A stretch of 64,000 nucleotides of DNA from Paracidovorax oryzae ATCC 19882 (GTDB lineage Bacteria; Pseudomonadota; Gammaproteobacteria; Burkholderiales; Burkholderiaceae_C), in the NCBI RefSeq assembly GCF_000687165.1, contig NZ_JMKU01000017.1, positions 62,001 through 126,000 on the forward strand, read 5' to 3'. The notes under the pieces are model-generated. The model was given only the letters and a program-made list of their open reading frames with translations, ran no database searches and was not told the DNA's origin. The position numbers and the translations under genes were made by a program. Position 1 is the stretch's first letter, and each line of letters opens with the position of its first letter. Shown in pieces: positions 16,519 through 25,600 of this stretch.

Positions 16519-16547
16519 CAGGCTGCGCCGCCTGATACATTTTTTTT
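16519..16547 (+). terminator. Weak terminator-like hairpin after comF
   Basis: A five-base stem CAGGC/GCCTG (16519-16523 and 16530-16534) is followed after five bases by eight T (16540-16547). The short stem and the gap before the T-run make efficiency doubtful. Confidence 0.35.
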
Positions 16548-16602
16548 CAATCTGCCGTCCGCCGCGGCGAGGCGCCCGCATGCTGCGGCACACAATAGGT
16601 CC

Positions 16603-17079
16603 ATGTTCCACATCGTCCTCGTCGAACCGGAAATTCCGCCCAACACCGGCAACGTGATCCGGCTGGCCGCGAATACGGGCTGCACCCTGCACCTGGTGGA
16701 ACCGCTGGGCTTCTCCATGGAAGACAAGCTCATGAAGCGCGCGGGCCTGGACTACCACGAATATGCGGAAGTCCGGCAGCACGCAGGCTGGACGGCTTTC
16801 CTGCGCGACGCCCAGCCCAGCCCGGAGCGCGTGTTCGCCATGACCACGCACGGCGTGCACACGGTCTACGAGAGCCTGTTCCTGCCGGGCGACTGGTTCG
16901 TGTTCGGTGCCGAAAGCCGGGGGTTGCCGCCCGAACTGCGGGACGCCTTCCCGCCCGCCCAGCGCCTGCGCCTGCCGATGCTCCCGGGCCAGCGCAGCCT
17001 CAACCTGTCGAATGCCGTCGCCGTGACGGTGTACGAGGCCTGGCGGCAGAACGGCTTCGCGCTGCCCGAGCCGGCCTGA
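16603..17079 (+). CDS. trmL: tRNA (cytidine(34)-2'-O)-methyltransferase TrmL
   Basis: Methylates the ribose of the wobble base of leucine tRNAs using SAM. The 158-residue SPOUT protein starts MFHIVLVEPEIPPNTGNVIRL and has the knotted-fold motifs FVFGAESRGLP (about residues 101-111), PMLPGQRSLNLSNAVAV (125-141) and an early AANTGC. Length and motifs are canonical. It stands alone between comF and a convergent LysR gene. Confidence 0.95.
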   Translation: MFHIVLVEPEIPPNTGNVIRLAANTGCTLHLVEPLGFSMEDKLMKRAGLDYHEYAEVRQHAGWTAFLRDAQPSPERVFAMTTHGVHTVYESLFLPGDWFVFGAESRGLPPELRDAFPPAQRLRLPMLPGQRSLNLSNAVAVTVYEAWRQNGFALPEPA

Positions 17080-17106
17080 AAACCTTGTTTCCGCCGCCCT
17101 GCCCCA

Positions 17107-18042
17107 TCACCCCTGCGCTCCCGGGGCCTGCATGGCCTCCTCGATGGAGCGGCGCGTGCGCTGGCTCAGGAAATCCAGGAAGGCCCGGGTGCGCGCGGGC
17201 ATGAACTTGCGGCTCGGCAGTGCCGCATACAGCGTGAAGTGTCCCGTGGTCCAGGACTCCAGCACGCGCACGAGCCGGCCGCTGCGCAGGTAGGGCGCCG
17301 TCAGGTCGAGCGGCTGCGAGCTGATGCCCGCCCCATCCAGCGTGGCGCGCAGCAGCGTATCGATATGGTTGGACACGCACACGGGTTGCACCGCGACTTC
17401 CACCACGCGCCCTTCGTCTCCGCCTTCCAGCAGGCGCATCACGCCGGGCCGGGTCTCGGAGCGCCGCCGCAGCAGGCACTGGTGGTACTTCAGGTCTTGC
17501 GGCACCTGCGGGATGCCGTGGGCGCGCAGGTACTCGGGCGAGGCGCAGACGATGCCGTCGAGCGAGACGATGGGCCGGGCGATGACGTTGGCATTGAATC
17601 GCTCGTCGGCACCGAGCAGGGTGATGTCGTAGTCGCCGATCGGCGGGTCGAGCGAGGCATCGGCGTGGATCTCCAGCGTGACGCGCGGATGGGCCTGGCG
17701 GAAGCCGGCGACCAGCGGGGCGAGGATGTGCACGGCCAGCGCCGGTGGCGCGAGCAGGCGCAGCACGCCGGCGATCTCGGAGGTGTGCGCCTGGGCGACG
17801 GCGAAGGCCTCGTCCACGTCGGCCAGGATGCTGCGCACCCGCAGCAGGTAAGCCTCCCCGGCTTCGGTGAGCGACACCCTGCGGGTGGTGCGCTGCAGCA
17901 GCCGCGTGCCGATGTGGTCCTCGAGGTCGGCCACCAGCCGGGTGACGGCCGCGGGAGAAAGATCCAGGGCCCGGGCGGCGGCGGCGAAGCCGCCCTCGTC
18001 CGCCACGGACTGGAAGACGCGCATGGTGAGCAATCTATCCAT
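17107..18042 (-). CDS. LysR family transcription regulator
   Basis: A 311-residue regulator with an N-terminal winged helix-turn-helix (FAAAARALDLSPAAVTRLVADLEDHIG, about residues 19-45) and a periplasmic-binding-protein-like effector domain from about residue 90. The form resembles the one-component LysR proteins often annotated as DsdC/AaeR-like, but the ligand cannot be predicted. It diverges from the DUF4148 gene, with an AT-rich gap between them that carries inverted repeats. Autoregulation or control of that neighbour is plausible. Confidence 0.9.
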   Translation of the reverse strand: MDRLLTMRVFQSVADEGGFAAAARALDLSPAAVTRLVADLEDHIGTRLLQRTTRRVSLTEAGEAYLLRVRSILADVDEAFAVAQAHTSEIAGVLRLLAPPALAVHILAPLVAGFRQAHPRVTLEIHADASLDPPIGDYDITLLGADERFNANVIARPIVSLDGIVCASPEYLRAHGIPQVPQDLKYHQCLLRRRSETRPGVMRLLEGGDEGRVVEVAVQPVCVSNHIDTLLRATLDGAGISSQPLDLTAPYLRSGRLVRVLESWTTGHFTLYAALPSRKFMPARTRAFLDFLSQRTRRSIEEAMQAPGAQG

Positions 18043-18063
18043 GTTCGCAATGAAGATGATCCA

Positions 18064-18088
18064 TGAAATCAGATTATTTCAATTTCAT
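18064..18088. promoter_or_regulatory. Candidate LysR operator between divergent genes
   Basis: TGAAAT-N6-ATTTCA (18064-18081) is a perfect inverted repeat, followed by a second ATTTCAT at 18082-18088. The region is much more AT-rich than its surroundings and lies 22 bases upstream of the LysR start, as expected for a self-regulated LysR site. Confidence 0.5.
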
Positions 18089-18267
18089 GAATTAATCATT
18101 GCCGCCGATGCTGTTTTTCCCGGGGTTAACCCTGCGTACAGTCGGTTCCATCGATGAGCGACCCGTCGGGCTCACCGAGGCAGGACAAGACCGGCGCCGC
18201 GCCCTCGCGCAGCAAGCCGGCCTTGCCCGGACATTCCCCGACGCATGGAAAGACAAAGGAACACATC

Positions 18268-18594
18268 ATGAACCGCAAGCCTCTCGCCATTGCCGCAGCC
18301 CTGCTCGCACTGACCGCCGTCTCCGCCCAGGCCGACAACCGCATCCAGGGCGACTGGAACAACTACCCGGCCGTGAACGACACCGCCCCCAGCACGCTGA
18401 CGCGCGAAGCCGTGATCGCCGACCTCGTGGCCGCACGCCAGAACGGCACGATGCCGCGCGGCGGCGACTGGAGCGACGTACCCGCTCCGCTGGCCGTGTC
18501 CAATGGCAACACCCAGGTGGTGACCCGCGAACAGGTGCGCGCCGAAGCCATCGCGGCAGCCCGCTCGCATGAGATCGTCAGCGGCGACCATTGA
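18268..18594 (+). CDS. Secreted DUF4148 family protein
   Basis: A 108-residue precursor. AAAGGA precedes the ATG by seven bases. A signal peptide ends at VSAQA-DN (residues 22-24), leaving a mature protein of about 85 residues. It contains the family pattern STLTREAVIADLVAARQNG and a repeat-like VVTREQVRAEAIAAAR. DUF4148 proteins are small periplasmic proteins abundant in Burkholderiales with unknown function. It diverges from the LysR gene and is closed by a strong terminator, so it is monocistronic. Confidence 0.85.
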   Translation: MNRKPLAIAAALLALTAVSAQADNRIQGDWNNYPAVNDTAPSTLTREAVIADLVAARQNGTMPRGGDWSDVPAPLAVSNGNTQVVTREQVRAEAIAAARSHEIVSGDH

Positions 18595-18619
18595 GACCGC
18601 GCCGCGGCGCATACCGCAA

Positions 18620-18652
18620 GCCCGCCCATGGCTCCGGCCCGGCGGGCTTTTT
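18620..18652 (+). terminator. Rho-independent terminator of the DUF4148 gene
   Basis: GCCCGCC (18620-18626) pairs with GGCGGGC (18641-18647), followed by five T at 18648-18652. Confidence 0.85.
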
Positions 18653-18697
18653 CACGCCTGCACGGCGCCCGTGCGAGGTGAGCCTCCGGTCAGGCGA

Positions 18698-19165
18698 TCA
18701 GGGTTTCGCGCCGTAGTTGCGGGTCAGGGATTCGGCCACGCACACGGGTTTGTCGACGCCCTCGCGCTCGATCGTGGCCAGCCAGGTCATCTGCACGCCG
18801 TCCGGCGGTGCGGGCTCGCAGGCCTGCAGCGTGAGCCGCGCCCGCAAGCGGCTGCCCACGGGCACGGGCGACATGAAGCGCACGCGGTTGAGGCCGTAGT
18901 TGACGCCCATGCGCGCGCCCTCGATATCGAAAGCCGCCTCGAAAAAGCGCGGCAGCAGCGACAGCGTCAGGAAGCCGTGGGCGATGGGGCCGCCGAACGG
19001 CCCCTGCGCGGCACGCGCCGGATCGACATGGATCCACTGGTGGTCGCCCGTGGCTTCTGCGAACCGGTTCACCTGCTCCTGCGTGACGGTGATCCATTCG
19101 GTGACGGCCACCTCGCTGCCGACGCAGGCCGCCAGCTCGGAATACGACTGAAAGGTCTTCTTCAT
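18698..19165 (-). CDS. MaoC-like (R)-specific enoyl-CoA hydratase family protein
   Basis: A 155-residue hot-dog-fold protein. The catalytic segment FAEATGDHQWIHVDPARAA (about residues 37-55) has the Asp and His of hydratase 2, and GPIAHGFLTLSLLP follows. Such enzymes hydrate trans-2-enoyl-CoA to (R)-3-hydroxyacyl-CoA and feed fatty-acid or polyhydroxyalkanoate metabolism. The frame is open upstream, but MKKTFQ at 19165 is the family N-terminus. It shares its strand with the ParA and LysE genes but is not closely coupled to them. Confidence 0.85.
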   Translation of the reverse strand: MKKTFQSYSELAACVGSEVAVTEWITVTQEQVNRFAEATGDHQWIHVDPARAAQGPFGGPIAHGFLTLSLLPRFFEAAFDIEGARMGVNYGLNRVRFMSPVPVGSRLRARLTLQACEPAPPDGVQMTWLATIEREGVDKPVCVAESLTRNYGAKP

Positions 19166-19221
19166 GTCCTGCACTGTAGTGCGCGGGCCGCGCCGGGGCG
19201 TGTCGGCCCGGCGACAGCGCG

Positions 19222-19842
19222 TCAGCCGCCGGAGAGCCAGTCGCAGATGGGCTTCCACTGCTCCAGGTCGCGGGCGACCCGGCCGGGCGAGACGTCGAAG
19301 AGCGACAGGCCCTGCGCCGCGAGGTGGATGTAGTTCTGGGTGTCGCGGAGCATGCCCAGGACGGGCAGCCCCAGCCCCTCCACGAATTCCTGCAGCTTGT
19401 CGGCGGCGATGGTGCGCGAGTCCACGCGCATGCCGACGATGCCGATCTGCGTCGAGGCGGCCTGGCGGTGGGCGGCCAGCTCGTCCAGGAAGCTGCGGGT
19501 GGCGAAGATGTCGAAGACGCTGGGCTGCAGCGGCACCACCACCTTGTCGGCGAGCTTGAGCACCTCCTTGAGCGGCGCGCCGTGCAGGCCGGCCGGGGTG
19601 TCCAGCACCGCATGGGTGGCGTCGCGCGGGGGGCGCGGCACGGCGCCCGCGGGCGTTTCCCAGTCGGCGATGGGGCGCGCGGCCGGCGGCCGCAGGCTGC
19701 GCCAGAGGCGCGACGACTGCTGGGGATCCAGGTCACCGAGGGCGACGGCATGCCCCTGGCTCGCGAAATAGCCAGCCACGTTCATGGCTAGCGTGGACTT
19801 GCCGACACCCCCTTTGGGGTTTGCCACTGCGATCACGGGCAT
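19222..19842 (-). CDS. ParA-family ATPase (orphan)
   Basis: A 206-residue P-loop ATPase of the MinD/ParA type. The deviant Walker A is [13 protein letters not shown] (residues 9-21), with signature Lys10 and catalytic Lys15. [12 protein letters not shown] segment (about 37-47) is the switch I/Walker A-prime region, and [12 protein letters not shown] (about 86-97) is Walker B. No parB, parS-like palindrome or cargo protein lies beside it, so it is an orphan of the kind used to position protein complexes. The short length and [12 protein letters not shown] segment resemble the ParC/PpfA or CpsD-like small ParA proteins. The target is unknown. Confidence 0.85.
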   Translation of the reverse strand: MPVIAVANPKGGVGKSTLAMNVAGYFASQGHAVALGDLDPQQSSRLWRSLRPPAARPIADWETPAGAVPRPPRDATHAVLDTPAGLHGAPLKEVLKLADKVVVPLQPSVFDIFATRSFLDELAAHRQAASTQIGIVGMRVDSRTIAADKLQEFVEGLGLPVLGMLRDTQNYIHLAAQGLSLFDVSPGRVARDLEQWKPICDWLSGG

Positions 19843-19917
19843 GTGCGACTCCTCGATGGCGGAACTCGTTCGGTACGGGACGCCGATGGTAGCGCCACGG
19901 CGTGACGGCGCAAGCCG

Positions 19918-20556
19918 TCAGGCGTGCGGCCCGCCGCGCCGCACGAAGAACAGCCCGGCGCCCACGGCCATCAGCAGGCCGCCGAAGACGCGGTTCTGGT
20001 TGCGTACCGCCCGGGGGCTGCGCAGCAGGCGCCGCAGTGCGCTGGCGCTGGCGGCATAGCCGTGCATGACGGTGAGATCCACCACGACCATGGTGGCACC
20101 CAGCGCGAGCAGCTGGGTCCACAGGGGCCGCGACTCCGTCAGGAACTGCGGCAGCACCGCGACCATGAAGATGATGCCCTTGGGGTTGGTGGCGTTGGTG
20201 AGGAAGCCGGCGGCGCAACGGCGGCGCCAGGAGGCCGCGGGGGCGGCCCCTTCGTCGCCGAACACCGAGGCGCCGCCCGCACGCCACTGGGTGAACCCGA
20301 GGTAGATCAGGTAGCACGCACCCATCACCTTCACCGCGCTGAACGCGGTCTCGGATGCCAGCAGCAGCGAGCCCACGCCGGCACCGGCGATCACCAGCAC
20401 GAGCAGGAGGCCCAGTTGCAGGCCGAGGATGGTCGCGCCCGTCCGGCGCACGCCGTAGGCCAGCCCGTGGCTCATGGACAGCACGGCCCCGGAGCCGGGC
20501 GAGAGGGCGATGAGGCAGGCGGCGGCGGCGAAGGCGAGCCAGGTGTGGAAATCCAT
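19918..20556 (-). CDS. LysE/RhtB family exporter
   Basis: A 212-residue inner-membrane exporter with about six spans. SPGSGAVLSMSHGLAYGVRRTG (from residue 19) is the RhtB family signature, followed by YLIYLGFTQWRAG near residue 68, and FLTNATNPKGIIFMVAVLPQF near 110 is the second conserved motif. Family members export amino acids such as homoserine, threonine or lysine; the substrate here is not predictable. The ATG at 20556 begins the conserved region although the frame is open further upstream. Confidence 0.9.
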   Translation of the reverse strand: MDFHTWLAFAAAACLIALSPGSGAVLSMSHGLAYGVRRTGATILGLQLGLLLVLVIAGAGVGSLLLASETAFSAVKVMGACYLIYLGFTQWRAGGASVFGDEGAAPAASWRRRCAAGFLTNATNPKGIIFMVAVLPQFLTESRPLWTQLLALGATMVVVDLTVMHGYAASASALRRLLRSPRAVRNQNRVFGGLLMAVGAGLFFVRRGGPHA

Positions 20557-20699
20557 GGGAGGGCAGCAGGAGACAATGGAAAGGGGATGCCGCGCCGGCA
20601 TGGCCGCCGACACGGTGGAGCATGTTAACGGGGCACAATGCCCCGGCGCCCCATCTTCCATCCTCTCTCCTCGTTCCTGCCGCTGCCGACACCGCGTCC

Positions 20700-22601
20700 A
20701 TGGCCCACGCACCCACCTGGCTCACCTACGGATTCCTCTACCTCGGCGCCGCCGTGCTGGCGGTGCCCATCGCGCGCGCGCTCGGGCTCGGCGCCATCAT
20801 CGGCTACCTCGCGGCCGGCATCGCCATCGGCCCGTGGGGCCTGGGCCTGGTGAGCAACGTGCAGGACATCCTGCATTTCGCCGAGTTCGGGGTGGTGCTG
20901 ATGCTCTTTCTCGTGGGGCTCGAGCTGCAGCCGAGCCGGCTCTGGAGCCTGCGGCGGCCGATCTTCGGGCTCGGCAGCGCGCAGGTGCTGGGCTGCGCGG
21001 CCCTGCTGTGGGCGGTGGCCTGGGCCTGCGGGCTGCCGTGGCGCGTCGCGCTGGTCGGGGCGCTGGGGCTGGCGCTGTCGTCCACCGCGATCGCGCTGCA
21101 GGTGCTGGCCGAGCGCAACCTGATGCGCACGGACAGCGGGCAGAAGGCGTTCTCGATACTGCTCTTCCAGGACGTGGCAGCCATCCCCATCTTGGCGCTG
21201 CTGCCGCTGCTGGCCGCCGGCGCGGAGGGCGCGGGCGGCGCGGCACAGCCCCACACGGCCAGCGGCCTGGCGCTGGAGGCCGCGAAGATCATCGGCGTGG
21301 TGGGCGGCATCGTGCTGGGCGGGCGCCTGCTGCTGCGTCCGCTGCTGCGCTGGATCGCGCGCAGCCGCACGCCGGAGATCTTCACGGCCGCGGCGCTGCT
21401 GCTGGTGGTGGCCACGGCGATGCTGATGCTGGCCGTGGGCCTGTCGATGGCGCTGGGCGCCTTCCTCGCCGGCGTGCTGCTGGCCGAGAGCGAATACCGC
21501 CGCGAACTGGAAACCGACCTGGAGCCGTTCAAGGGCCTGCTGCTGGGCCTGTTCTTCATGGCCGTGGGCATGACCATCGACTTCGGCGTGCTGATGCGCT
21601 CGCCCTGGACCATGCTGGCGTTGCTGTTTGGCTTCCTTGCCGTGAAGGCCATGGTGATCCACACGCTCGCCCGGGCCACCGGCATGGCCTACCAGGAGCG
21701 GCCGGTGTTCACGCTGCTGCTCGCGCAGGGCGGGGAGTTCGCGTTCGTGGTGTTCCAGACCGGCGCGGGCGCAGGGGCGATCCCGGCGGAGACGGCATCC
21801 CTGCTGATCGGCGCCGTGGCGCTGTCGATGCTGCTGAGCCCGCTGCTGCTCACGGCAATGGACCGCGTGCTGCTGCGGCGCCATGCGCGCCTGGAAGACG
21901 GCGCGCCGCCGGACGTGGAAGAGATATCGGAGCCGCAGGAGGCCCCGGTGATCATCGCGGGCTTCGGCCGCTACGGCCAGATCGTGGCGCGCATGATGCT
22001 GGCGCAGGGCGTGCCGGCCACGGTGCTGGACCACAGCGTGGACATGCTGGAGGTGGCGCACACCTTCGGCTACCGCGTGTTCTACGGCGACGCCACGCGG
22101 CTGGACCTGCTACGCATCGCGGGCGCGGCGCAGGCGCGCGTGCTGGTGGTGGCGGTGGACGATACCGAGCAGTCGCTCAAGATCGTGAAGATCGCGCGCA
22201 AGCATTTCCCGCAGCTGGAGATCGTGGCCCGCGCGCGCGACGTGACGCACTGGAACGCGCTGCGCGACCTGGGCGTGACGCGGGTGGAACGCGAGGTGTT
22301 CGAGTCCAGCCTGAAGACCGCGCGCACCGTGCTGGAGGTGATGGGCATGCCCCCCGCGCAGGCCGAGGCGCTGGCGAACCGCTTCCGCCACCACAACATC
22401 GCCCTGGCCGACCGCATGTACCCGCACCACAAGGATCGCGCGAAAATGATCGCCGTGGCCCAGCAGGGCCGCCAGCAACTGGTGGAGCAGATGGCCAAGG
22501 AACGCCAGGAGCAGGCGGCCGCTGCTGCCGCCGCCCAGGGCGGCGGGCCGGTGCCCGCCGAAGGCACGGAGGGCGCGGGCCCGCCGGCCCGCAGCCCCTG
22601 A
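20700..22601 (+). CDS. Kef-type monovalent cation:proton antiporter (CPA2) with TrkA-N domain
   Basis: A 633-residue protein. The membrane half, residues 1 to about 390, has 12-13 spans of the Na/H exchanger fold, with FAEFGVVLMLFLVGLELQP near 58 and LSSTAIALQVLAERNLM near 130, and a conserved LLFQDVAAIPILALLPLLAAG. A cytoplasmic RCK/TrkA-N domain follows at about 420-540 with the NAD motif IIAGFGRYGQIVARMML. This is the KefB/KefC architecture of glutathione-gated potassium efflux, but a KefF/KefG partner is absent. The last 60 residues are Ala/Gln-rich and low complexity. Confidence 0.9.
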   Translation: MAHAPTWLTYGFLYLGAAVLAVPIARALGLGAIIGYLAAGIAIGPWGLGLVSNVQDILHFAEFGVVLMLFLVGLELQPSRLWSLRRPIFGLGSAQVLGCAALLWAVAWACGLPWRVALVGALGLALSSTAIALQVLAERNLMRTDSGQKAFSILLFQDVAAIPILALLPLLAAGAEGAGGAAQPHTASGLALEAAKIIGVVGGIVLGGRLLLRPLLRWIARSRTPEIFTAAALLLVVATAMLMLAVGLSMALGAFLAGVLLAESEYRRELETDLEPFKGLLLGLFFMAVGMTIDFGVLMRSPWTMLALLFGFLAVKAMVIHTLARATGMAYQERPVFTLLLAQGGEFAFVVFQTGAGAGAIPAETASLLIGAVALSMLLSPLLLTAMDRVLLRRHARLEDGAPPDVEEISEPQEAPVIIAGFGRYGQIVARMMLAQGVPATVLDHSVDMLEVAHTFGYRVFYGDATRLDLLRIAGAAQARVLVVAVDDTEQSLKIVKIARKHFPQLEIVARARDVTHWNALRDLGVTRVEREVFESSLKTARTVLEVMGMPPAQAEALANRFRHHNIALADRMYPHHKDRAKMIAVAQQGRQQLVEQMAKERQEQAAAAAAAQGGGPVPAEGTEGAGPPARSP

Positions 22602-22683
22602 TCCCGGCCGGCATCCGGCCGGCACCGGCGGCCCGTAAGCCGCCGCCCCTTGAGGCTCTTTTTCCGAAAGGATTCACGACTTC

Positions 22684-25600
22684 ATGCGCCGTTTCGAACT
22701 GATCGAGGGAAACTCCAGCAAATTCTGGGAAGTGGAGCAGGCCGGCTCCGGCCTGAACATCCGGTGGGGCCGCATCGGCACCGCCGGCCAGAGCCAGACC
22801 AAGGCGTTCGCCGACGCGGCCAAGGCCACGGCCGCGATGGCCAGGCTGGTCACCGAGAAGACGGGCAAGGGCTATGCGGAAGTGGGGGTGGCGCCGGGAG
22901 CGGCCATCGGCGCGTCGCCAGCGCCTGCACCCGCGAAGCCGGCACCTGCGAAGCCCCCTTCTCCGGGGACCCCCACGGGCGATGCCCCGGACGCCGCGCC
23001 GGTTGCATCGGCACAGGGCGGGGAGGCGGCGCCGGCCGAGGGCCTGGACGCCCAGTGCGAGCGCGCCGTCGCGGCCACGTGGGCGCAGATCGCCGAAGGC
23101 AGCCTGAAGGTGGACGACGTGCTCTCCGCGGCCGTGATCAAGCGTCGGCATGGGGTGAGCGACCAGGGTGCCGCCATGGCGTTCGAGCAGCTCAAGTCGG
23201 CAGGCCTGCTGCAGGGCTGGGGCACGACGGCGCAGGTTTCCAAGCGCGCGCAGGAACGTGCCCGGGCGCTGATCGCGGATGCCGCGGCCCGCGCGGCCCA
23301 GGCGGCATCCACTGCGGAAACGCCGGCAATCTCCGTGGCGGCCACCGGCGACGGCGGGACGACGGTACCGCCCTGGCTCGCGCAGGGCGACCCGGTGCGC
23401 CTGTCGCCGCAGATGGAGCGCGAGGCCTATGCCACGCGCCGGTTCCCGCCCCCGGTGCGGGCCGTGCCGCTGGCCGAGGCCTGGCAGCGGGCCCGGGGAG
23501 CGCTGGACGTGCAACTGGACCTGCCGGGCACCGACGCCGCACTGCGCGACGTGCTGCAGCGCATGTCCGACCGCCTGGCCCGGACGGCCCCGCAGCCCGA
23601 CGCAGAGGCCGACACGGTGCTGCTGGCGCTGGCGCTGTCCATGTCCGGCTACCACGGGGAAAACGCGGGCGGCGCCGCGATCGTGGACTATCTGGTGGCG
23701 CAGTACGGGTTGCCCGGCGCGGTGGACATTTTGATCGCCGCCCAGCGAATCAAGGTCACGGGCGTGTACGACTCCCAGGCCCAGCAGCGCCGCCTGCAGC
23801 TGTCCGGCGCGGTGACGCACCCGATGTCCAACGGCTGGCGCGGTCCGCTGGGCCAGGGCGAGGAGACCTTCCGCAACTACCTCGCGGCCGCGCCGCAGGC
23901 CGAATGGGAAGCCTGCGCAGACCGGATCGAAGCCGCCCTGCCCTCCCTGCACCCCAGCCGGCAGCCCGTGATGGCGCTGCTGCTGCCGGACCGGCCCGCG
24001 CTGTCGGATGCGCTCGCGCACCGGCTGGCAGCCGAAAAGGAAACGCCCGAGACCGCCCACTGGCTGCTGCTGACGGCCCAGGACCCTGCCGCGCTGGCGA
24101 TCGCCGCCAGGACGCGGCTGTCCTATTCTTCGGGCTTCTGGGGGCACGGCCGGATGGTGGCCACCGCCGTGCGCGAGCGCGGCTGCGCCGCGGTGGCGGT
24201 GCTGGAGCGCGGGGCCGCCGACGAGGCCGCGGGCGAGGCGCTCGCCGCCATCGGCACGCCCGAGGCCGTGCTGGCGCTGGCCAGGGTGGCCAGCAGTTCC
24301 AAGGGCTCGCTCGCGCGGCTTTCGCTCGCGGTGGACCGCTGGCCGCTGGCAGGCATCGTCGCGCTGTCGCGGCTGGTGGCGGCCGACGGCAAGGACGCGG
24401 GCCTGTTGACGCCCACTCTGTCGCGCCTGCTGCGTGCCCACGGCGAAAGCGTGCCGCCGCTGCGCCCCTGGCTGGACGCCGCCGCGCAAGCCGCCGTGGA
24501 CCGGCAGCTGGCGCTGCTTAGCGGCCCCGCCGAGGTGGCGGGCCCGGACGAGTTGCCCGAGGTGCTGGCGCGCCCGCCGTGGCTGGCCAAGGCGGCACGG
24601 AAGGCGGTGGCGGTACTGGCCCTGGAGCCGCTGCCGCTGGCGCCCGTGGAGCAATGGGCGCCAGGCGCCCGCGAGGAAGCACGGCGCCTGTCCTCCTGGC
24701 AGATGAACCGGTATGCCAGCGCCGCCCAGAACGTGGACGAGATGCTGAACCTGCTGGGTTTCGATACCCGGAAAAAGCAGCAGTACGTCCCTATGCGCAA
24801 CGATGCCGCAGGGGCCATCCGCGCACGGGACACAGGAGCGCTGGTCGCGGCCTGGCGGGCCCTGGTGGCCGAGCGCAAGCGCGAACGCTACTACTGGTAC
24901 ACGCTCGACACCACCGCGGTGGCGCACCTGCCGCCGGAGATGGCCGTGCCGTTCTGGAACGCCGTGGCCGGCGAGACGGAAGGCAGCGATATCGGCCACG
25001 CGATCGCCACGCTGGGCCTGCCCGCGTTGCCGGCCCTCGCCGCCATGGTGCGCCTGAAGCCGGCCGAGAACCTGGCCTGGGCGATGCACTACGGTGCGGT
25101 GGAGATCGCGCCCACCGCGGCGCGGGCCTTCGCCAAGCTCAAGACCGCGCGGGCCACCGGCCGCGCCTGGCTGCTGCAATACCCCGAGCACGCGGCATGC
25201 GCGCTCATCGCGCCGGCGCTGGGCAAGGCCGGCGAGGCGCGCGACTGCGCGGGTTCGGCACTGCGCCTGCTGTGCGCCCAGGGGCACGAGGCGTTGCTGC
25301 TCGACGTAGCGGCACGCCATGGCGACGATGCCGTGGTGCAGGCGCTGCGTGCAGTGCTCGACGAAAGCCCGCTGGACCGCTTTCCCACCAGGCGCGCGAA
25401 GCTGCCGGAATTCTGGCAGCCGCGCGGATGGCGCCGTCCCGTACTGAAGGACGGCCCCGGCCAGGGCAAGGCGCTGCCGGACGACGCGCTCGACGCGCTC
25501 GGGCAGATGCTTACCTTCCCCACGAGCGAAGAGGTGTATGCCGGCATCGCGCTGGTGCGGGAAGCCTGCACGCCCGATTCGCTGGCCGACTTCGCCTGGG

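Noticed and set aside
22602-22683. Hairpins CCGGCCGG and GGCGGC/GCCGCC as a terminator before the WGR gene
   Set aside because: The T-run is separated from the stem by about 14 bases, so efficient intrinsic termination is doubtful.
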